Assembly: GCA_035486355.1 (NCBI GenBank)
Contig: DATHNE010000071.1
Span: 1 to 64,000, forward strand
Reading direction: 5' to 3'
DNA from: Palsa-883 sp035486355
Lineage (GTDB): Bacteria; Pseudomonadota; Alphaproteobacteria; Acetobacterales; Acetobacteraceae
Length of the DNA: 64,000 nucleotides
In this document: positions 43,672 through 52,168 of the stretch, one piece after another
How positions within the stretch are numbered: position 1 is the first letter of the stretch
Layout: the number at the start of each line of letters is the position of its first letter
Position numbers and translations under genes: made by a program
Notes under the pieces: model-generated
The model's database searches: none
Told to the model about the DNA's origin: nothing
What the model saw: the letters and a program-made list of their open reading frames with translations, nothing else

Positions 43672-44625
43672 TTAGCGGACTTTCGCGATCACGTTGTCAC
43701 GGAAGCGTTTCATGTTGTCCAGCGTGGCCGCAAGCGACGGGCCAAACAGGCCGAAGTCGAAGGCGGTGACGCCGGCATCCGACAGTGCCTTGATGTCGCC
43801 GGCGAAATCCGCCGTGCTGCCGGTGAACAGTTTGCGCTCGCCGTCCACCGTGCCTTTCGGCTGTGCCTCGGGGTTCGAGGAGACCCGATAGGCCAGGCCG
43901 ACCGCAGATGGGTTGCGCCCGGCCTTCTCGGTCATGCCACGCAGTTTTGCGACGCCGGCCTTGTAGCGGGTCAGTGTGTCCATCGGGAACTGGGGGTTGG
44001 TGCCGATCGGATACCAGGCATCGCCATATTTCGCCGTGCGCCGCATTGCCGGACCACTCTCGCCGCCGATCCAGATCGGAATTGGTTGCTGTACCGGCTT
44101 CGGCGGAAACAGCACATCGGAAAACTTCACGTATTTCCCTTCAAATTTCGGTGCATCGCTGGTCCACAGCTCCTTGCAGACCATCATCCATTCATCGGTG
44201 ACGTGGCCACGGTCATCGAAGGGCGGCGCGCCAATCGCTTCGAACTCCTCCTTGCACCAGCCGGCGCCGATACCCAGCGTCAGCCGCCCCTTTGACAGAT
44301 AATCGATCGTCGCCAGGATCTTCGCAGTCAGCACCGCGGGGCGATGCGGCACCACCATCACCGAGGTGACGATGCGCAACGTCGAGGTCGACGCGGCGAT
44401 GAAGGTCGCGGCCGTCAGTTGTTCCAACCGCTCCGCGGCGGCGCCCGAGGGAAACTCGCCGGAATCGGAATAGGGATAGCGCGAGGCGATCGAGGTTGGG
44501 ATCATCACATGGTCGCTGACCGTGACGTAGTCGAAGCCGAGCTGCTCGGCCTCGGTGGCGATGCGCACCAGGCTGTCCGGTGCGATCAAGGGGCCGCTGG
44601 TTGGCGCGCTGCACCCGATCTGCAT
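43672..44625 (-). CDS. LLM-class (F420-dependent type) oxidoreductase
   Basis: A 317-residue luciferase-like protein. Segments typical of F420-dependent LLM enzymes are GFDYVTVSDHVMIPTS, VTSVMVVPHRPAVLTAKILA, LGIGAGWCKEEFEAIG, and the PIPIWIGGESGPAMRRTAKYG block. The start chosen is ATG 44625 with GGAGGG five bases away, rather than the longer frame. It diverges from a second LLM gene of the same length across about 107 bases, so the two may share a control region. Substrate unknown. Confidence 0.85.
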   Translation of the reverse strand: MQIGCSAPTSGPLIAPDSLVRIATEAEQLGFDYVTVSDHVMIPTSIASRYPYSDSGEFPSGAAAERLEQLTAATFIAASTSTLRIVTSVMVVPHRPAVLTAKILATIDYLSKGRLTLGIGAGWCKEEFEAIGAPPFDDRGHVTDEWMMVCKELWTSDAPKFEGKYVKFSDVLFPPKPVQQPIPIWIGGESGPAMRRTAKYGDAWYPIGTNPQFPMDTLTRYKAGVAKLRGMTEKAGRNPSAVGLAYRVSSNPEAQPKGTVDGERKLFTGSTADFAGDIKALSDAGVTAFDFGLFGPSLAATLDNMKRFRDNVIAKVR

Positions 44626-44732
44626 TTGTTCCCTCCGCTTGAATTGCGCTCGCGTGACCGATAGCACACGATATGGGGGCAGGCGATGCAGGCATCCGCG
44701 ACGTGGGCGCGCTGCGTAGTAGGGGGAACGCG

Positions 44733-45686
44733 ATGGACTTCGGCATCCACTTCGGCACGCGCGGCTGCCTGGCCTCGCGCGAGACGATCATGACCCTGGG
44801 CGCGCGCGCCGAGGCGCTGGGTTATGCGTATCTGGGCGTCGCGGACCATCTGGTGGTGCCGGTGCAGAGTGGCGTGCGCTATCCGTATACGGCAGATGGC
44901 ATCTGGCCAGGCACGCCAAGCGGCGAATGTTTCGATGCGATCGCGACGCTGGCGTTCCTCGCGGCCTGCACGCAGCGCATCAAGCTGTTGACCTCGGTCG
45001 CGGTGGTCCCATATCGACCGGCAGTGCTGGCGGCGAAACTGTTCCTGACGGCCGATGTGCTGTCGGGCGGACGGGTGATCGCCGGGGTGGGGTCAGGCTG
45101 GATGCGTGAGGAGTTCGAGGCGCTTGGCACGCCGCCCTATGCGGAACGCGGCGCCGTGACGGATGAGTATCTGCGCGCGTGGAAGACGCTGTGGACTGAG
45201 ACACGTCCGTCGTTTGACGGGAAATATACCAAGTTCGAGAACATGGTGTTCATGCCGCGGCCGGCGTCACAGCCGCATCCGCCGATCTGGGTGGGCGGCG
45301 AAAGCCCGCCGGCGCTGCGCCGTGTGGCGCAATTTGGTGATGGCTGGTATCCGGTGTCGAACAACCAGCAGATCCGGCTGAACACGCCGGAACGGCTACG
45401 CAATGGCATTGCGGGGATGCGGCGCGTGGTGGAGAAGGCGGGGCGCGATCCGGATACGATCGATATCGGGTATCTGTGGTTCTTGCCGCCGGACACCACG
45501 GCACAGACCGGTCCGGATGGGGAACGGCAGTTGTTCACCGGGTCTGTTGCGGATTGGCAGGAAGATGCGGCGGCGCTGAGCGAGGCAGGGGCGAAGCACG
45601 TGATCCTGTATCTGCAACGGCCGACGATCAACGAGACCTTGGATCTGATGCAGCAGTTCAGCGAGACGGTGGTAAGTATTTCATGA
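44733..45686 (+). CDS. LLM-class (F420-dependent type) oxidoreductase coupled to cofGH
   Basis: A 317-residue luciferase-like protein closely related to the divergent neighbour: GYAYLGVADHLVVPVQ, LTSVAVVPYRPAVLAAKLFL, AGVGSGWMREEFEALG and PIWVGGESPPALRRVAQFGD. The ATG at 44733 has GGGG seven bases upstream. Its stop overlaps the cofGH start in ATGA (45683-45686), which ties its synthesis to that of the cofactor. This makes F420 its likely cofactor by context. The reaction is unknown. Confidence 0.87.
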   Translation: MDFGIHFGTRGCLASRETIMTLGARAEALGYAYLGVADHLVVPVQSGVRYPYTADGIWPGTPSGECFDAIATLAFLAACTQRIKLLTSVAVVPYRPAVLAAKLFLTADVLSGGRVIAGVGSGWMREEFEALGTPPYAERGAVTDEYLRAWKTLWTETRPSFDGKYTKFENMVFMPRPASQPHPPIWVGGESPPALRRVAQFGDGWYPVSNNQQIRLNTPERLRNGIAGMRRVVEKAGRDPDTIDIGYLWFLPPDTTAQTGPDGERQLFTGSVADWQEDAAALSEAGAKHVILYLQRPTINETLDLMQQFSETVVSIS

Positions 45687-48043
45687 CGCATGAGATGGAT
45701 AATCTGGACTGGATTGGGTGCGCCTCGCTGCCAGAGCTGATGGCAGCGGCGGCGGCAAAACGGGATGCGGCGCATGGGCGGCTGATCTCGTATTCGCGCA
45801 AAGTATTCATTCCGCTGACGAAGCTGTGTCGCGATGTGTGCCATTACTGCACCTTTGCCGAGCGGCCGCGCGCCGGGCGGCCGGCATTTCTGTCGCCGGA
45901 GGATGTACTGACCATCGCACGCGCGGGCGCGGCGGCGGGGTGCACCGAGGCGTTGTTCACCCTGGGAGACAAGCCGGAGCTGCGGTACAGCGCGGCGCGT
46001 GAGGCACTGGCGGCGCGCGGGCACAGCACCACGATCGGCTATCTGCGCGAGATGTGCGCACTGGTGCTGGAAGAGACCGGGCTGCTGCCGCATGTGAACC
46101 CGGGCGTGATGACGCGCGAGGAGATCGCGTCGGTGCGTGAGGTGTCTGCCAGCATGGGGATCATGCTGGAGTCATCCAGCGCGCGGCTATGCAAGCCGGG
46201 CGGGGTGCATTACGGCTCACCAGATAAGCTGCCCGCGGTGCGGCTGGCGATGATGCGCGAGGCGGGCGAGCTGGCAGTGCCGTTCACCACCGGCATCCTG
46301 ATTGGCATTGGCGAAACGCGGGCGGAACGGTTGGAGTCGCTGCTGGCGATCCGCGCGCTGCATGCGGCGCACGGACACATCCAGGAAGTGATCGTGCAGA
46401 ACTTCCGGGCCAAGCCGAAGACCAAGCGTGCGCAGGCGCCGGAGCCGGATCTGGAAGACCTGCTGTGGAGCATTGCCGCGGCGCGATTGATCCTGCCGAC
46501 GGATGTGCATGTGCAGGCGCCGCCCAATCTGTCGCCGGGCGTGTATCAGCAGTTGATCGGTGCGGGCATTGACGATTGGGGTGGCGTGTCGCCAGTGACG
46601 CCGGACCATGTGAACCCCGAGGCGCCGTGGCCAGCGATCGCCGCGCTGGCAGAACGGACGGCAAGCGTTGGCAAGGTGCTGGTGCAGCGGCTGCCGGTGT
46701 ATCCGAGCTTTGCGCAGGCGCCGGAACGTTGGTTGGCACCGGACATCGCGACACGGGTACGGCGCGCGATCGATGCCGAGGGCTGGGCGCGGGATGATGA
46801 CTGGGCGCCGGGGCTGACGACACTGCCGCAGCAGCAGACGCCGTTGCTCAGCGAGGTTGATCCGGCGGTGGAAGCGGCGATTGCGAAAGCGATGGCGGGG
46901 CGACGCCTGGATGAGCCGGAGATCGTGCGGCTGTTTGGAGCGCGCGACCTTGACTATCAGCGCCTGCTGACCGCGGCGGACGAGCTGCGCCAGGCGGTGA
47001 GTGGCGATGTGATTCGTTATGTTGTCAACCGGAACATCAACTACACCAACATCTGCTACTACCGTTGCAAGTTCTGCGCCTTCTCCAAGGGCAAGACGCA
47101 CGACGCGCTGCGCGGCACGCCGTATGATCTGGCGCTGGAGGAGATCGTGCGGCGCGCGGAGGAAGCCTGGGCGCGCGGCGCGACCGAGGTGTGCCTGCAA
47201 GGCGGCATCCATCCAGATTATACCGGCGAGACCTATATCGGCATCTGCCGCGCCATCAAGCAGGCGGTGCCGGGGATGCATGTGCACGCGTTCTCGCCGC
47301 TGGAAGTGACACAGGGCGCGGCGACGCTGGGCAAGAGCGTGCCGGCGTTCCTGGCGGAGCTGAAGGAGGCAGGGTTGGGCACGCTGCCGGGCACGGCGGC
47401 GGAGATCCTGGATGATGAGGTGCGGGCAGTGATCTGCCCGGACAAGGTGAACACCGAGGAATGGCTGCACGTGCTGCGGTCCGCGCACCTGCTGGGCCTG
47501 AAGACGACGTCCACGATCATGTATGGACATGTGGAGCGGCCAATCTCCTGGGCGCGACATCTGCTGGTGCTGCGGGATCTGCAGGAGGAGACCGGCGGGA
47601 TCACCGAATTCGTTCCGTTGCCGTTCGTGCATATGGAAGCGCCGATGTACTTGCGTGGGATGGCGCGGAAAGGGCCGACATTGCGCGAAGCGGTGTTGAT
47701 GCATGCGGTGGCGCGGCTGGTGCTGCATCCGCTGATCACCGACATCCAGACCTCGTGGGTGAAGATGGGGCCGGAGGGCGCCGCGCTGTGCCTGAACGCG
47801 GGGGCGAATGATCTCGGCGGCACGCTGATGAATGAGAGCATCTCGCGTGCGGCGGGCACGCAGCACGGGCAGGAGTTTCCACCCGAGGCGATGGAGGCGT
47901 TGATCAGCGGGATCGGCCGCACGCCGCGGCAGCGGTCAACGGCGTACGGGTCAGTGTCGAATGAACGGCGCGTGGCATCGTTCGACGCGGCGGAGCTGGC
48001 GCCGGTGGTGCAGACGCCGCCGCGGAAGGTGATGGCGGAGTAG
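45683..48043 (+). CDS. cofGH: Bifunctional FO synthase (7,8-didemethyl-8-hydroxy-5-deazariboflavin synthase), CofG-CofH fusion
   Basis: A 786-residue fusion of two radical-SAM enzymes, equivalent to mycobacterial FbiC, that joins tyrosine and a ribityl uracil derivative to make the deazaflavin FO, the chromophore of F420. The CofG half has its Fe4S4 Cys motif at Cys49, Cys53, Cys56 (CRDVCHYC) after SRKVFIPLTKL. The CofH half has Cys458, Cys462, Cys465 (CYYRCKFC) after RYVVNRNINYTN. Both motifs are intact. The start at 45683 overlaps the LLM gene by ATGA; ATG 45695 is an alternative. Separate cofG and cofH are usual in archaea, while the fusion is typical of Actinobacteria and of F420-making Proteobacteria. 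cofC, cofD and cofE lie just downstream in the opposite direction. Confidence 0.95.
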   Translation: MTHEMDNLDWIGCASLPELMAAAAAKRDAAHGRLISYSRKVFIPLTKLCRDVCHYCTFAERPRAGRPAFLSPEDVLTIARAGAAAGCTEALFTLGDKPELRYSAAREALAARGHSTTIGYLREMCALVLEETGLLPHVNPGVMTREEIASVREVSASMGIMLESSSARLCKPGGVHYGSPDKLPAVRLAMMREAGELAVPFTTGILIGIGETRAERLESLLAIRALHAAHGHIQEVIVQNFRAKPKTKRAQAPEPDLEDLLWSIAAARLILPTDVHVQAPPNLSPGVYQQLIGAGIDDWGGVSPVTPDHVNPEAPWPAIAALAERTASVGKVLVQRLPVYPSFAQAPERWLAPDIATRVRRAIDAEGWARDDDWAPGLTTLPQQQTPLLSEVDPAVEAAIAKAMAGRRLDEPEIVRLFGARDLDYQRLLTAADELRQAVSGDVIRYVVNRNINYTNICYYRCKFCAFSKGKTHDALRGTPYDLALEEIVRRAEEAWARGATEVCLQGGIHPDYTGETYIGICRAIKQAVPGMHVHAFSPLEVTQGAATLGKSVPAFLAELKEAGLGTLPGTAAEILDDEVRAVICPDKVNTEEWLHVLRSAHLLGLKTTSTIMYGHVERPISWARHLLVLRDLQEETGGITEFVPLPFVHMEAPMYLRGMARKGPTLREAVLMHAVARLVLHPLITDIQTSWVKMGPEGAALCLNAGANDLGGTLMNESISRAAGTQHGQEFPPEAMEALISGIGRTPRQRSTAYGSVSNERRVASFDAAELAPVVQTPPRKVMAE

Positions 48044-48217
48044 GCCGGGCGGTAGCATCCCGTATGCAAATTTCCGTATTTTTTACCTTTTGAGTCCACA
48101 ATCGCCTTCACCCCACCGCGGCAAAGGTGGCCACGGGAACGCCATGGTTCGCGGGGCGTGGACATTGTGCGACAGGACCTGACCAGCAGGACTTCGGCTC
48201 AAGCGCGCACACAGGCG
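48044..48217. other. Intergenic region after cofGH
   Basis: About 170 bases without a supported gene, including an AT-rich stretch near 48065-48095 that could serve as promoter for the small genes that follow. No clear hairpin terminator was seen. Confidence 0.35.
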
Positions 48218-48391
48218 ATGGATGTCCACGCGGCAGCGCAGATCTTCAATATTTTGTTAGCAATCGGTGGCCTGATTGTGCTGTGGACGGCTCTGGTCAC
48301 GCTGCAGGCGCGGGCGAAGGGAGTTCGAGATGTCATATGCGATGATCGGCGCCGCCGGCCAGGAGGATGCGGCACAGACCGTATCTGGTGA
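48218..48391 (+). CDS. Possible small membrane protein
   Basis: A frame of 57 codons from ATG 48218 has one strongly hydrophobic segment (QIFNILLAIGGLIVLWTALV) flanked by charged residues, as in a single-pass small membrane protein. Its 3' half overlaps the better-supported gene at 48330-48593 in another frame and becomes Arg-rich there. The ribosome site is weak. It may be a real small gene, a remnant, or chance. Confidence 0.3.
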   Translation: MDVHAAAQIFNILLAIGGLIVLWTALVTLQARAKGVRDVICDDRRRRPGGCGTDRIW

Positions 48392-48593
48392 TATGCGCAC
48401 GCTCTCGGCAGGTCAGCTGCGGATGCTGGGGATGGCCCGGGTCGCTTATCTGACCGGATTGCGCGCCGGGGATGGAACGATCGAGTATGCGATCCATGGC
48501 GCAGATGGCGGCACGGTGGCGATCCTGGAGGATCTCGCGGCGGCGCTGGAGCTGGTGGATCGGCTCGGCGTGACGCTGGTGCCGGTGCACTGA
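48330..48593 (+). CDS. DUF1150-like small protein
   Basis: An 87-residue cytoplasmic protein. MRTLSAGQLRMLGMARVAYL, then YAIHGADGGTVAILED and LGVTLVPVH at the end resemble the small DUF1150 family of Alphaproteobacteria, whose role is unknown. ATG 48330 has AGGGAG six to seven bases upstream. It is convergent with cofC, 87 bases away. The family call rests on pattern memory only. Confidence 0.6.
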   Translation: MSYAMIGAAGQEDAAQTVSGDMRTLSAGQLRMLGMARVAYLTGLRAGDGTIEYAIHGADGGTVAILEDLAAALELVDRLGVTLVPVH

Positions 48594-48680
48594 GGCGGGA
48601 GCATTTCTCTTCGTCGAGCGGAATGCGGTAGCCTGTTCCGCCACCGGCACGGAGTGGCGGACTGCGCAGTGCATTGCGCC

Positions 48681-49328
48681 CTACGCTAGGCCAAAACTTC
48701 GTAGCAGTGCGATTGTTCGGGTTGGCATCTCAGGCTTGGCGCGGAGGACGGCGTGCAGGTCTTCGGGGTGATCGATGTCGAGGGCGATGCCCGGTTGCGG
48801 AATGATGGTTGGCGTCAGGCCGCGGCCTCGGGCCGCGTTGAGGTGCGGGAAGTAGCTGTTATCGCCGAAGCGCAATTGCATCACCTCCGGTGGGCAGCAG
48901 AGTACGGCGTTGGAGCCCTGTTCGTCGTGCGCGGGCGCGATCGTGAAGCTGGGAGCCGGAGCGCGGACGGCGATCACGGCATCGATCTCGGCCGCGGTCA
49001 CGCGCGGGATGTCGCCGGGGATGGCCAGCATGCCGGCGCGACCCTCGCGCGCGAGCAGGCGGGCCACGGCGGCGACGGCACCGGTGTGGCCGCTGCGCGC
49101 GTCGTCGGTGATGACCATCGCGCCGTAGCGTTGCGCCAGCGCGGTCGCACGCGGATCCAGCGTGTTGACGATGATGCCGGCGAGCGAAGCGCCGGCCAGG
49201 GCGGACAGCACGTCTTCCAGCATGGTCTCAGCCAGCGTTTCACGCTGTGACGGGGTGAGCAGCGACGACAGGCGCTGTTTCGCGCCGGTGAATTCCTTCA
49301 CCGGCAGCGCGGCCCAGATATCGCTCAT
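48681..49328 (-). CDS. cofC: Phospholactate-type guanylyltransferase
   Basis: A 215-residue GT-A-like nucleotidyltransferase that activates a three-carbon phosphoacid with GTP, giving the LPPG-type (or related) donor for CofD. N-terminal AALPVKEFTGAKQRLSSLL carries the Lys/Arg substrate loop, MLAIPGDIPRVTAAEID the metal Asp, and DEQGSNAVLCCPP and LDIDHPEDLHAV are typical. Members differ in using 2-phospholactate, phosphoenolpyruvate or 3-phosphoglycerate, which cannot be told here. The start is ATG 49328, overlapping the cofD stop by ATGA. It is last in cofE-cofD-cofC. Confidence 0.92.
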   Translation of the reverse strand: MSDIWAALPVKEFTGAKQRLSSLLTPSQRETLAETMLEDVLSALAGASLAGIIVNTLDPRATALAQRYGAMVITDDARSGHTGAVAAVARLLAREGRAGMLAIPGDIPRVTAAEIDAVIAVRAPAPSFTIAPAHDEQGSNAVLCCPPEVMQLRFGDNSYFPHLNAARGRGLTPTIIPQPGIALDIDHPEDLHAVLRAKPEMPTRTIALLRSFGLA

Positions 49329-50251
49329 CGCAGCGCGGCCGCGGCGTCCAGCACGACGCGTGCCAGGGCGTCGCGGTCCTCCAGCGTTTGCATCAGCGTG
49401 GCCGTGGCGGTGATCCGTGGATGCAGACCTTCCATGTCGGCGGCATCGGCGTGGTCGACCACGTAGCCGTCCAGCAGGTCGCCATACCATGCCGCGACCG
49501 CACGGGCGGAGGCGTCCAGGCCGAGCTCGCGCATCATCTTCGCCGTCGGCCCCTTCACTGCGCGACCGCCGATGATCGGCGAGACGGCAACGACCGGTGC
49601 GCGGCAGGTGTGCAGCGCCTCGCGCACGCCGCGCAGCGACAGAATCGGCTCGACGCTGATGAATGGGTTCGATGGGCAGATCACCACCGCCGTCAGCGAA
49701 GGATGGCGCAGCAATCGAAGAAACTCCGGCTGCGCCTGGCCGGCGCCGATGAACGACAGCTCCCGCACCACCGGCTCGCAGCGCTGGTGGACGAAGTATT
49801 CCTGGAAATCCAGCCAACCTGCGTCGCTGCGCAGCCGCGTGCGCAGGCGGCCGTCGCTCATCGGAAGGATGCGCGGGCCGACCCCCAGCCGACGGCAGAC
49901 GTCGGCGGTGATCGCAGTCAACGATTCGCCCGCGCGCAGGCGGCGCGTGCGCTCGACATGCAGCGCCAGATCGCGATCGCCCAGGCGGAACCAGGTCTCG
50001 CCGCCCAGCGCGCCGAGCGTCTCCATGAAGCTCCAGGTTTCGTCCCGCCGGCCCCAGCCCAGCTCGGGGTTCGCCAGGCCGGACAGCGTATAGATCAGCG
50101 TGTCGACATCGGGTGAGATCGACAGGCCCAGATGCTCGAAGTCGTCACCAGTATTGGCGACGATCACCAGCTCATCGGCCGGCAGCACGCGGCTGAGGCC
50201 CAGCACCAACTTCGCTCCACCCACGCCACCCGACAGCGTCAACACCGTCAT
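49325..50251 (-). CDS. cofD: 2-phospho-L-lactate (or phosphoenolpyruvate) transferase
   Basis: A 308-residue enzyme that transfers the activated phosphoacid onto FO to give F420-0 or dehydro-F420-0. TLSGGVGGAKLVLGL (5-19), ANTGDDFEHLGL, SPDVDTLIYTLSG and VICPSNPFISVEPIL are diagnostic of CofD/FbiA. It overlaps cofE at its 5' end (start 50251 against cofE end 50248) and cofC at its 3' end, so all three are probably translated together. If the donor is the phosphoenolpyruvate type, a reductase (nitroreductase-like, as in FbiB) would be needed; none is in the window. Confidence 0.95.
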   Translation of the reverse strand: MTVLTLSGGVGGAKLVLGLSRVLPADELVIVANTGDDFEHLGLSISPDVDTLIYTLSGLANPELGWGRRDETWSFMETLGALGGETWFRLGDRDLALHVERTRRLRAGESLTAITADVCRRLGVGPRILPMSDGRLRTRLRSDAGWLDFQEYFVHQRCEPVVRELSFIGAGQAQPEFLRLLRHPSLTAVVICPSNPFISVEPILSLRGVREALHTCRAPVVAVSPIIGGRAVKGPTAKMMRELGLDASARAVAAWYGDLLDGYVVDHADAADMEGLHPRITATATLMQTLEDRDALARVVLDAAAALR

Positions 50252-51021
50252 TGGAACAGGTCCTCCGCCGGTGGGCGCACCAGTTCGGCGGCGGGACTGT
50301 CGGGCGCGGTCCAGGCGAGGCCGCGCACCAGCACCACGGGGCGCGCCTCAGCTGCCTGACCTTGCAGCAGCGACGCCGCGGCGGCGATTTCGTCGGCGAA
50401 ACCGATGATGCTGACCTCCAGGGTGCGGCCGAATAGGTCGGGCTGGCCGCGCAGGTCGATCAGGCTGGGGAGGCCGGCGGCACCGATGGCGATGCCGGCG
50501 GTGCCACGGCGCCAGGCGCGACCGAAGCTGTCGCTGATGATCACGCCGATGCGAGCGTCGTAGTGCGACGACAGGGCAACGCGCAGGCGCTCGGCGCTGG
50601 CATCCGGCGCCTCCGGCAGCAGCAGCACGCGCTGCACGCCGTCGGAGGGGGCGACATTGGACTGGTCGACGCCACCATTGGCCATCACATAGCCCAGGCG
50701 GTGCTGCACGATGATCAGGTTGGGGCGGCTGCGCACCACGCGGGTGGATTCGGACAGGATGACCTCGACGATGCGAGGGTCTTTGCCGACCTCTTGCGCC
50801 AGGGCGACGGCGCGGGCGGAGGGCGTGACGGTGGCGAGGTCGACCGTGCGGCCCTCGGCCTTGGAGACGATCTTCTGTGCCACCACCAGAACATCGCGGT
50901 CGGTGAGCGCGCGGCCGGCGCGGTCGAGCGCGGCGATGATCAGCGCGGACAGATCGTCGCCGACCCGCACCATGGGGAGGTCGGGTGGGGCGAACAGTTC
51001 CAGGGGACCCGAGGTCGGCAT
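50248..51021 (-). CDS. cofE: Coenzyme F420-0:L-glutamate ligase
   Basis: A 257-residue GTP-dependent enzyme that adds glutamates to F420-0 to form the tail. VLVVAQKIVSKAEGR, LGYVMANGGVDQSNV and VIISDSFGRAWRRGTAGIAI are the family hallmarks, with metal-binding Asp residues. It is the single-domain, archaeal-like form, unlike the mycobacterial FbiB fusion with a nitroreductase domain. It starts the cofE-cofD-cofC run. A weak promoter-like pair (TTGACC at 51058-51053, ATTTGT at 51036-51031) lies so close to the ATG that the transcript might be nearly leaderless; this is uncertain. Confidence 0.95.
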   Translation of the reverse strand: MPTSGPLELFAPPDLPMVRVGDDLSALIIAALDRAGRALTDRDVLVVAQKIVSKAEGRTVDLATVTPSARAVALAQEVGKDPRIVEVILSESTRVVRSRPNLIIVQHRLGYVMANGGVDQSNVAPSDGVQRVLLLPEAPDASAERLRVALSSHYDARIGVIISDSFGRAWRRGTAGIAIGAAGLPSLIDLRGQPDLFGRTLEVSIIGFADEIAAAASLLQGQAAEARPVVLVRGLAWTAPDSPAAELVRPPAEDLFQ

Positions 51022-51072
51022 GAGGGTGGGACAAATCCTGGTCCGGGGGCGGGGTCAAGTCCTGGGTGTGTA

Positions 51073-51193
51073 CGCCTCGCCCGCTCGCGTGAGAGGCCGC
51101 GGAGCGGAGCGACGCAGGTGAGGTGGCGCACGCGGCACGACCCTCGCCCGACTTCGCTTCGCTCGTCGACCTCTCCCGCACGCGGGCGAGGCG
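51073..51193. repeat. Inverted-repeat element between cofE and the dpp operon
   Basis: Arms at 51073-51096 (starting CGCCTCGCCCGC) and 51170-51193 (ending GGGCGAGGCG) match at about 20 of 24 positions, with a spacer of about 73 bases. It fills most of the 229-base divergent gap, so it may separate or influence both promoters. Confidence 0.65.
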
Positions 51194-51250
51194 CACGATG
51201 GGATGCCGTTTCGCTTGCCCGCGCCCAGTTCGGCCCCGTAGGCTTCGCGC

Positions 51251-52168
51251 ATGCTGCGATTTCTGTTGCGCCGTCTGGCGCTTGCCATCCTGGTGTGCCT
51301 GACGGTGCTGGTGGTGAGCTTTACCCTCACGCGCCTGTCGGGCGATCTGGCGGTGGCGATCGCCGGGCCCAACGCCACGGCCGAGGACGTGGCGATCATT
51401 CGCAAGAATTATGGCCTCGACCGCCCGCTGACCGTGCAGTTCGTCGACTGGGCGGTGCATGCGGCCGAGGGCGACCTGGGGCGGTCGTACCAATACCGCG
51501 CGCCGGTGGCGGACCTGATCCGCGACCGGCTGCCCGTCACCCTGATCTTGGGGCTGACCGGGCTGGTGATCGCCTTGTTAACCGCGATCCCACTGGGCGT
51601 GCTGGCGGCGACGCGCGAGGGCACGCTGCTGGATCGCGGGATCATGCTGGTGGCGCTGCTGGGTCAGGCGATGCCCAGCTTCTGGCTGGGGCTGGTGCTG
51701 ATCATCTGGTTCGGACTGAAGCTGCAATGGCTGCCGATCTCGGGCGTCGACACCTGGCAGGGCTACATCCTGCCCGGCATCGTGCTGGCGTTCTCGGCAA
51801 TCCCGGCGCTGATGCGGCTGACGCGGGCTGGCATGGTCGATGCATTAGCCTCGGACTATATTCGTACCGCGCGGGCAAAGGGGCTGAGCCTGGCATCGAT
51901 CGTGCTGAAACATGCGTTGCGCAACGCGGCGATGCCGGTGGTATCGATTGCGGCAGTGCAGCTCGGCTTCATGCTGGGCGGATCGATCGTGATCGAGACG
52001 ATCTTCGCACTGCATGGCATCGGCTATCTCGCCTGGGAATCAATCCTGAAGAGTGACTTCCCGGTGGTGCAGTCCGTCGTGCTGCTGCTGGCGCTGATCT
52101 ATATCGCGCTGACGCTGCTGGCCGATGCGATGAATGCGGTGCTGGACCCACGGCTGCGCGCGGTATGA
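51251..52168 (+). CDS. dppB: Dpp/Opp-type ABC transporter permease, B subunit
   Basis: A 305-residue inner-membrane permease with six membrane segments. The N-terminal MLRFLLRRLALAILVCLTVL, YGLDRPLTVQF and the EAA-like loop SDYIRTARAKGLSLASIVLK are typical of DppB/OppB. It pairs with the next gene's product to form the channel for peptides or nickel/other ligands. It is the first of four overlapping genes; no substrate-binding protein is encoded with them. Confidence 0.88.
   Translation: MLRFLLRRLALAILVCLTVLVVSFTLTRLSGDLAVAIAGPNATAEDVAIIRKNYGLDRPLTVQFVDWAVHAAEGDLGRSYQYRAPVADLIRDRLPVTLILGLTGLVIALLTAIPLGVLAATREGTLLDRGIMLVALLGQAMPSFWLGLVLIIWFGLKLQWLPISGVDTWQGYILPGIVLAFSAIPALMRLTRAGMVDALASDYIRTARAKGLSLASIVLKHALRNAAMPVVSIAAVQLGFMLGGSIVIETIFALHGIGYLAWESILKSDFPVVQSVVLLLALIYIALTLLADAMNAVLDPRLRAV

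Noticed and set aside
45476..45682. Longer cofGH start inside the LLM gene
   Set aside because: The ATGA overlap start fits family alignments; upstream codons are a shadow of the LLM gene.
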